This document shows positions 59,062-64,000 of a stretch of 64,000 nt of DNA, piece by piece (position 1 is the first letter of the stretch; every line of letters begins with the position of its first letter). Position numbers and translations under genes: made by a program. The DNA is from Anaerobutyricum faecale (GTDB lineage: Bacteria; Bacillota; Clostridia; Lachnospirales; Lachnospiraceae): the NCBI GenBank assembly GCA_019119645.1, contig DWWR01000015.1, forward strand, positions 1 to 64,000, read 5' to 3'. The notes under the pieces are model-generated. The model searched no databases. It was given only the letters and a program-made list of their open reading frames with translations, and was not told where the DNA came from.

Positions 59062-59991
59062 CTATTTCATATTCTTAATCTCTTCCCGGATGTATGGCGT
59101 CATCTGGTAGACGTAATAATTGAGCCAATTGGTGTAGAGGGTGTTGGCGTGGCAGCGCCAGGATTTCACCGGACCTAAGTCCGGGTTGTCATCTTTATAG
59201 TAGTTCACCGGGAACGGCACGTTGTCCATGCCTTTTGCCAGGTCGCGGCGGTATTCCTGATCGAGGGTGACCACGTCGTATTCCGGATGGCCGGTGACGA
59301 AGATCTGCCGTCCTTCCTTGGCAATGATGATGTACGGTCCTGCTTCCTCAGAGTCTGCCAGAATGGTGAGGGCAGGATTATTTTCCACGTCCTCCCGGAT
59401 GATGCCGGAGTGACGGGAGTGAGGCGCGTTGAATACGTCGTCAAAGCCCCGCACCAGCGGAGTCTTTCTGTGGATGGTCCGGTGTTTGAAGATGCCGAAG
59501 ATTTTCTCATCCAGCAGGTATTTACGCACGCCATAATGGTAGTAGAGTCCGGCCTGGGCCGCCCAGCAGATGTGGAAGGTGGAAGTAACGTGGGTCTTTG
59601 ACCATTCCATCACGGCCACCAGTTCCGGCCAGTAATCCACTTCCTCATAAGGCAAAGTCTCCACCGGAGCGCCGGTGATGATAAGACCATCGTAGTAGTC
59701 TTCTTTTATCTCAGAAAATGTGGTGTAAAATGCCTCCAGATGGTTGGCAGACACATTTTTTGCATTGTGCATCTCGGTTTTCAGAAAGGAGATGTCGACC
59801 TGCAGAGGCGTGTTGGCAAGGCTCCGGAGGAGCTGCAGTTCCGTCTCTTCCTTGGTCGGCATGAGATTCATGATCACGATGCGCAGCGGACGGATATCCT
59901 GCCGCACGGAGCGCTCGTAGTCCATCACAAAAATATTCTCATGTTCCAAAATCTTTTTAGCCGGTAAATCGGCGTCAATTCTAATTGGCAT
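59062..59991 (-). CDS. metA: Homoserine O-acetyltransferase (MetA family, acetyl-CoA type)
   Basis: A 309-residue MetA that activates homoserine for methionine synthesis. The catalytic C142 (HICWAAQ), H235 and E237 (TGHPEYD) are all present. Residue 111 is Glu (GAPVE): in this family Glu111 marks acetyl-CoA users such as Bacillus MetA, whereas Gly111 marks succinyl-CoA users, so O-acetylhomoserine is the expected product. The ATG is 19 bp past the ligA stop with GAAGGGAAGAG upstream, so it is read from the ligA transcript. No S-box or T-box leader is visible, which is unusual for a methionine gene. Confidence 0.93.
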   Translation of the reverse strand: MPIRIDADLPAKKILEHENIFVMDYERSVRQDIRPLRIVIMNLMPTKEETELQLLRSLANTPLQVDISFLKTEMHNAKNVSANHLEAFYTTFSEIKEDYYDGLIITGAPVETLPYEEVDYWPELVAVMEWSKTHVTSTFHICWAAQAGLYYHYGVRKYLLDEKIFGIFKHRTIHRKTPLVRGFDDVFNAPHSRHSGIIREDVENNPALTILADSEEAGPYIIIAKEGRQIFVTGHPEYDVVTLDQEYRRDLAKGMDNVPFPVNYYKDDNPDLGPVKSWRCHANTLYTNWLNYYVYQMTPYIREEIKNMK

Positions 59992-60010
59992 ATTGTATCA
60001 TCTCTTCCCT

Positions 60011-61966
60011 TCATTTTATCATTTCCAGAAATTCTTCTTCGGTGAGAATCGGAATTTCCAGTTCTTTTGCCTTTTTATTTTTTGTCGAATTGGAAAGGTT
60101 GTCATTGTTGATCAGATAGCTGGTGTTCTTCGATACGGAACCGGTGACCTTTCCTCCCAGAGCCTCGATGCGCTCTTTGAGCTCTTTCCGGTTCTTAAAA
60201 TGTGTCACGGAGCCGGTGATCACAAAAATCTTGTCCGCCAGAGGCTGACTGCCCCCGGATTCTTTCGGCATCTCCTCAAAAGTCAGATACTGAAGCAGCC
60301 GGCCGACGGTTTTCTGGTTATGCTCATTGTCAAAATAGTCCCGTACACTGGCCGCGATGACCTCGCCGATCCCCTCGATCTCCACCATATTTTCCACGGA
60401 AGCCTCCATCAGAGCCGTGAGGTCATAGCCAAAATGCTTACAGAGAAGCTTCGCGTTGGCAGCCCCGATATTGAGGATTCCCAGACCGTACACAAACCGC
60501 GGCAGGGTGGTGTTCCTGGAAGTCTCGATGGAGTGCAGCAGGTTGGCGCAGGACTTTTCTCCAAAGCCTTCCATCTCCACGATCGCACTCTGATACTGTT
60601 TCAGTTCATATAAATCATAAAGCTCCGACAGAAAACCTTTGTCGATCATTTTCGTGAGGGTCGCCTCGGACAGCCCGTCAATATTCATGGCGTCCCGGCT
60701 CACATAATGGCTAAACAGCTTCACTTTCTTGGCACTGCAGAATGGATTCGGGCAGTACAGGGATTTCACATCGTTTTCCATGCGGATCTCCGTTCTGCCG
60801 CCGCAGGCCGGGCAGTGCTCCGGCACCTCATAGGAACCGCTTCCCGTCAGGTTTTCCGACACCTGGGGGATGATCATGTTGGCCTTGTACACTTTGATAT
60901 GGTCGCCCACGCCCAGTTTCAGACTGTCCATGATACTCAGGTTGTGAAGGCTGGCACGGCTCACCGTGGTTCCCTCCAGCTCCACCGGATCAAAGATGGC
61001 AATGGGATTGATGAGTCCGGTCCTTGACGGACTCCACTCGATATTCTCCAGCACCGTCTCCGCCTCCTCATCGGCCCATTTGAAAGCGATGGAATTCCGT
61101 GGAAACTTGGCTGTGGTCCCCAGGGAATTGCCGTAGGCAATATCATCGTAAATGAGCACCAGACCGTCGGACGGGAAGTCATTTTCCGTGATCTTTCCCG
61201 CAAATTCCGCAATGGCGTCAAGGATCGTATCTCCGTTCACCATCTTATACGGCACGATCTCAAATCCCAGTTCAGACAGCCACAACATGTTCTCCTCCAC
61301 GGAGTTGCTCAGTTCCTTTCCCTGGGCGCTCACTAGAGTAAACGCAAAGAAAAATACATTTCTCCGGGCAGTCACTTCATTATTGAGCTGACGGACGGAA
61401 CCGCTGCAGAGGTTCCGGGGGTTCTTATATCTGGCGTCGACGTTCTCTATGCTCTCATTGATTTTCCGGAAATCCGAATAGCGGATGACCGCCTCGCCCC
61501 GCAGCACCAGCTCCCCGTCAAAGGGAATCTTCGCCGGCAGATTCTTAAATACCCGGGCGTTATTGGTGATCACCTCACCGATGATGCCATTTCCCCTGGT
61601 CACGGCCTGAGACAGACTGCCGCCCCGGTAAGTAAGCACCACCGTAAGACCGTCCATTTTCCAGGAAAGCATTCCTTTCCGGGCTCCCAGCCAGTCCCGG
61701 AGCGCCTCCGGGCTCTTGGTCTTGTCCAGAGACAGCATCGGCAATTCGTGGGGTACCTTTTCCAGCTCACTCAGTACCTCATAGCCCACATGCTGCGTGG
61801 GACTTCCGGCCAGCACAATACCTGTCTCTTTTTCCAGGGCAGCCAGCTCATCGTAGAGCGCATCGTACTCCCGGTTGGACATGATCTCCCGGTCTTCCTG
61901 ATAATAAGCTCTGGACGCCTCGTTCAGTTTTAAAACGAGCTCTTTGATTCGTTGTTGTTTTTCCAC
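60011..61966 (-). CDS. ligA: NAD-dependent DNA ligase
   Basis: A 651-residue LigA that seals nicks during replication and repair. Domain Ia is N-terminal, the adenylation lysine is K103 in KMDG, and the oligonucleotide-binding fold follows. The four-cysteine zinc finger reads CPAC then CPNPFC, followed by helix-hairpin-helix repeats and a C-terminal BRCT domain. The start is a GTG (61966) with GAAAGGGAG upstream; the frame is open 11 codons further to an ATG with no ribosome site. The first 37 bp overlap the end of the pseudouridine synthase gene. Confidence 0.95.
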   Translation of the reverse strand: MEKQQRIKELVLKLNEASRAYYQEDREIMSNREYDALYDELAALEKETGIVLAGSPTQHVGYEVLSELEKVPHELPMLSLDKTKSPEALRDWLGARKGMLSWKMDGLTVVLTYRGGSLSQAVTRGNGIIGEVITNNARVFKNLPAKIPFDGELVLRGEAVIRYSDFRKINESIENVDARYKNPRNLCSGSVRQLNNEVTARRNVFFFAFTLVSAQGKELSNSVEENMLWLSELGFEIVPYKMVNGDTILDAIAEFAGKITENDFPSDGLVLIYDDIAYGNSLGTTAKFPRNSIAFKWADEEAETVLENIEWSPSRTGLINPIAIFDPVELEGTTVSRASLHNLSIMDSLKLGVGDHIKVYKANMIIPQVSENLTGSGSYEVPEHCPACGGRTEIRMENDVKSLYCPNPFCSAKKVKLFSHYVSRDAMNIDGLSEATLTKMIDKGFLSELYDLYELKQYQSAIVEMEGFGEKSCANLLHSIETSRNTTLPRFVYGLGILNIGAANAKLLCKHFGYDLTALMEASVENMVEIEGIGEVIAASVRDYFDNEHNQKTVGRLLQYLTFEEMPKESGGSQPLADKIFVITGSVTHFKNRKELKERIEALGGKVTGSVSKNTSYLINNDNLSNSTKNKKAKELEIPILTEEEFLEMIK

Positions 61967-62760
61967 GATGATCTCCCTTTCGTCATTCTGTTTCTGCAAA
62001 CCGGGTCAGTTCTTCCGGTCAGCCGCATCAATTCAAATATTTCCGCCTCCGTCAGTTCCCGGTACTCTCCTTCCGGCAGGTCTCCCAGATGAATATTCAT
62101 CACACGGATCCGTTTTAACGCCCGCACCCGGTAACCCAGAGCTTCGCACATACGGCGGATCTGCCTGTTCAGTCCCTGGGTGAGGATAATGCGGAAGGAA
62201 AACGTTCCGGTCTTACGGATCCGGCAGGGACGGGTGACGGTGTCAAGAATCGGGACTCCGCCCGCCATTTCTTTTAAAAACCGCTCGCTGACCGGGCGGT
62301 TCACCTGTACCTCGTATTCCTTCTCGTGACCGTTTCTCGCCCGCAAAATCTCATCCATCAGCTCCCCGTCGTTGGTCATGAGGATAAGCCCTTCCGAGTC
62401 TTTGTCCAGCCTTCCCACGGGATACACCCGTTCCGGATAACTGATGAAATCCACAATATTATCCTTTTCCTTCCGGGAAGTGGTGCAGACGATTCCCTTC
62501 GGCTTGTTCACCGCCAGCACGATTCTTCTCCGGCTGACGCCGCCTTCATCGCCCACCGGGCGGCCGTCCACGCACACCTGCTGGCCCGGCAGTACCTTCT
62601 GCCCAAGCTCCGCCGCACGGCCGTCAATGGTAATGCGGCCTTCCTCCACAAAACGGTCGGCCTGCCGCCTGGAACAGACACCGGCGTCGCTTAAATATTT
62701 ATTCAGACGGACCGGTGCGGACGCCGTCTCTTTATTTTTCTCATTTCTTTCTTCTCTCAT
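61930..62760 (-). CDS. 23S rRNA pseudouridine synthase, RluB/RluF family
   Basis: A 276-residue rRNA pseudouridine synthase. An S4 RNA-binding domain (about 17-65, RLNKYLSDAGVCSRRQAD) precedes the RsuA-type catalytic domain with the active-site Asp in VGRLDKDSEGLIL (near 117) and the motif GLNRQIRRMCEALGY. The RQIRRMCEALGY form is nearer RluF than RluB. The last 18 residues run into ligA and look non-conserved. The ribosome site is weak, so it may rely on coupling to the thioesterase gene 45 bp upstream. Confidence 0.88.
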   Translation of the reverse strand: MREERNEKNKETASAPVRLNKYLSDAGVCSRRQADRFVEEGRITIDGRAAELGQKVLPGQQVCVDGRPVGDEGGVSRRRIVLAVNKPKGIVCTTSRKEKDNIVDFISYPERVYPVGRLDKDSEGLILMTNDGELMDEILRARNGHEKEYEVQVNRPVSERFLKEMAGGVPILDTVTRPCRIRKTGTFSFRIILTQGLNRQIRRMCEALGYRVRALKRIRVMNIHLGDLPEGEYRELTEAEIFELMRLTGRTDPVCRNRMTKGRSSWKNNNESKSSF

Positions 62761-62805
62761 ACCTGTGATTCAATCCCATTTCCTGTTCATACCGCGCCGG
62801 CACTC

Positions 62806-63198
62806 TTACGCCTGAAACTTGCTGTCAGCCTTCTGCTGGAACTTTTCCGCCTGCACGATAAATCTCTCATGGGTTCCCTTTCCGATGATTCCGGCGGCAT
62901 CCTTCACTTCCACGGAGAATACCAGTCTCTTTCTGTCAATCTCCGTAAGCTCCACCTGGCAGCTTACTTCCGCATTCAGCGGTGTGGCAGACACATGATC
63001 CACATTTAGATTGGTGCCTACAGTGGTCATCCCCTCATCCAGATGACCGTTCAGAAGAGCTACGGCCGTCTTCTCCACCAAAAGCAGCATGGCCGGAGTT
63101 CCGTACACCAGCAGACTGCCGCTGCCCAAAGTCTTAGCGGCGTTGTCCATCGTCACTGTATCTGTTAATGTCATTTTCATTCCTGTATTTAAATCCAT
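62806..63198 (-). CDS. Hotdog-fold thioesterase, fluoroacetyl-CoA thioesterase-like
   Basis: A 130-residue single-domain protein with the FlK-like pattern: PAMLLLVEKTAVALL (helix), EGMTTVGTNLNVDHVSATP and GKGTHERFIV. Such proteins hydrolyse acyl-CoA thioesters; the physiological substrate here is unknown. I prefer the ATG at 63198, 7 bp after GGAGG, over the ATG at 63204, which lies only 1 bp from it. It heads the minus-strand run to rluF-type, ligA and metA. A minus-strand TATACT near 63250 may be its -10. Confidence 0.8.
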   Translation of the reverse strand: MDLNTGMKMTLTDTVTMDNAAKTLGSGSLLVYGTPAMLLLVEKTAVALLNGHLDEGMTTVGTNLNVDHVSATPLNAEVSCQVELTEIDRKRLVFSVEVKDAAGIIGKGTHERFIVQAEKFQQKADSKFQA

Positions 63199-63316
63199 TT
63201 TCATTCCTCCCGGTCGTATGATTCCTTTGTTATGGTCATTGACTTAGTATAGCAAAGTTTTCCGCGTTTTTCCACCGGGAAGATTCTATTTTATGTCCTT
63301 CTTTTTCATTTATCCA

Positions 63317-63346
63317 TTGCGAAGAGCCCGAAAAATGTGTTACACT
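63317..63346 (+). promoter_or_regulatory. Promoter of the S1-domain gene
   Basis: TTGCGA, 18 bp, TACACT, with TGT directly before the -10 (extended -10). It gives a leader of about 118 nt. Confidence 0.6.
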
Positions 63347-63369
63347 CTTTAATAAAGGCCCGGACAGCT

Positions 63370-63423
63370 GCTGTGCGCAGCACGAAAGATCTGACAGTAC
63401 CGGACACAGCATTTACGAAAGCT
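63370..63423 (+). other. Structured leader of the S1-domain gene
   Basis: Two short hairpins, GCTGC / GCAGC near 63370-63384 and ACAGC / GCTGT near 63404-63423, lie in the 118-nt leader. The pair CCGGACA is repeated before each. It could be a binding site for autoregulation by the S1 protein; no known riboswitch class is recognised. Confidence 0.35.
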
Positions 63424-63470
63424 GTACTGAACAATTCACAGAATTCAGAAAAGAAAAGAGGAATGCAGAC

Positions 63471-64000
63471 ATGAGTGAAACAATGGCAGATTTTGAAAAA
63501 GAACTGGAAGCTTCCTTTCGGAAGCTCAATGAAGGCGATGTGGTAGAAGGCGTCATCACAGGAGTTGACGACAACGCAGTTTACCTGGACATCAATTATC
63601 ATGCCCAGGGCATCGTCAAAAAAGAAGATTACAGCGATGATCCTTCCTTCTCCCTGCAGAATGTTCCGGTGGGCGACACTGTGAAGGCTGTGGTTTTATC
63701 CGATGACGACGGAGAAGGAAATGTATCTCTTTCTGTCAAAGAGGCATCCAGGGCCATGGCATGGGAGACTGTAAAGAAATACATGGAGGAAGGAACCGTC
63801 CTCACTTTAAAAGTAGGCGGCATTGTCAATAAAGGCGTGATTGTCTATGTGGAAGGTCTTCGCGGCTTTATCCCGGCTTCTCACCTGGCTATCGGCTACG
63901 TGGAAGACACGAACCCATATCTGGGCAAGACCGTGGAAGCCAAGGTCATCACCGCCGACGAGGAGAAAAACCGTCTCGTTTTATCGGTGAAGGAAGTACT
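63471..64000 (+). CDS. S1-domain RNA-binding protein, ribosomal protein S1 type (cut by right edge)
   Basis: The first 176 codons of a protein that continues past the window. It begins MSETMADFEKEL, the start usual for short Firmicutes ribosomal protein S1 homologues, and already shows one complete S1 OB-fold domain (about 18-95, GDVVEGVITGVDDNAVYLDI) and most of a second (about 107-176, GTVLTLKVGGIVNKGVIVYV then GLRGFIPASHL). Such proteins bind mRNA at the ribosome or act in general RNA binding. AGAGGA lies 8 bp before the ATG. The missing C-terminus prevents telling rpsA from a fused or shortened homologue. Confidence 0.88.
   Translation, partial: MSETMADFEKELEASFRKLNEGDVVEGVITGVDDNAVYLDINYHAQGIVKKEDYSDDPSFSLQNVPVGDTVKAVVLSDDDGEGNVSLSVKEASRAMAWETVKKYMEEGTVLTLKVGGIVNKGVIVYVEGLRGFIPASHLAIGYVEDTNPYLGKTVEAKVITADEEKNRLVLSVKEV

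Noticed and set aside
63306..63602. 98-codon minus-strand frame near the right edge
   Set aside because: Antisense to the S1-domain gene start and its promoter.
1..64000. CRISPR array, tRNA, rRNA, insertion sequence or prophage
   Set aside because: No regularly spaced repeats, cloverleaf-like genes, rRNA stretches, transposase or phage-type proteins were seen; the regular repeats in 10-33 kb are protein domain repeats.

Overview
The window looks like a chromosomal segment of a gut-type Clostridia bacterium, most likely Lachnospiraceae (Bacillota). The evidence is the moderate GC content, AGGAGG-type ribosome sites with many TTG and GTG starts, the dnaG-rpoD-trmK cluster, the xpaC-telA pair, NAD-dependent ligase, an acetyl-CoA-type MetA, and very large Cna_B/FctA-type surface proteins. 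No rRNA, tRNA, CRISPR array, transposase, integrase or phage gene was seen. The species cannot be fixed from the sequence alone.

Region by region. (1) 0.2-4.5 kb: lactaldehyde reductase fucO; then, all on the minus strand, a small membrane protein, a ProX-type tRNA editing deacylase, a Zn-ribbon NUDIX hydrolase and a subtilisin-like protease (the last three nearly overlapping); a small ribbon-helix-helix protein faces away on the plus strand. (2) 4.6-42.8 kb: a 38-kb surface-protein island, all minus strand, with four exported giants: a 1582-residue modular pectinesterase, a 5575-residue Cna_B/FctA adhesin, a 1.95-k-residue paralogous adhesin whose signal peptide is broken by an in-frame TAG, and a 3220-residue FG-GAP/InlB-repeat protein with a possible beta-pore-like segment. 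Each of the four is followed by a strong hairpin terminator. A LytTR response regulator with its own sigma-A-type promoter and terminator lies just upstream and has no kinase partner here. (3) 43.9-50.6 kb: a core cluster on the minus strand: a 21-codon leader ORF, a HAD phosphatase/Gfo-Idh-MocA oxidoreductase fusion, a sigma-70-like protein lacking region 4, dnaG, rpoD and trmK. (4) 50.7-54.9 kb, plus strand: a 975-residue protein with a McrB-like AAA+ C-terminus and degraded ATPase motifs, driven by a perfect TTGACA-17-TATAAT promoter; then a secreted SH3b/NlpC-P60 hydrolase. (5) 55.2-58.7 kb: telA and xpaC (minus) and a divergent zinc amidase. (6) 59.1-64 kb: a minus-strand run of thioesterase, rluF-type pseudouridine synthase, ligA and metA, and a divergent S1-domain protein cut by the right edge.

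How the parts may work together: the two KTGD-anchored adhesins share a homologous C-terminal module and would need a class B/D-like sortase encoded elsewhere. The pectinesterase and FG-GAP proteins lack an obvious anchor. Together with the LytTR regulator the island could be an attachment and plant-glycan interaction locus; this is inference. The best candidates for undescribed biology are the lone, apparently ATPase-dead McrB-like protein, the region-4-less sigma paralogue sitting directly upstream of dnaG-rpoD, the phosphatase-oxidoreductase fusion with a strong internal ribosome site, and the amber codon at position 5 of a large adhesin.
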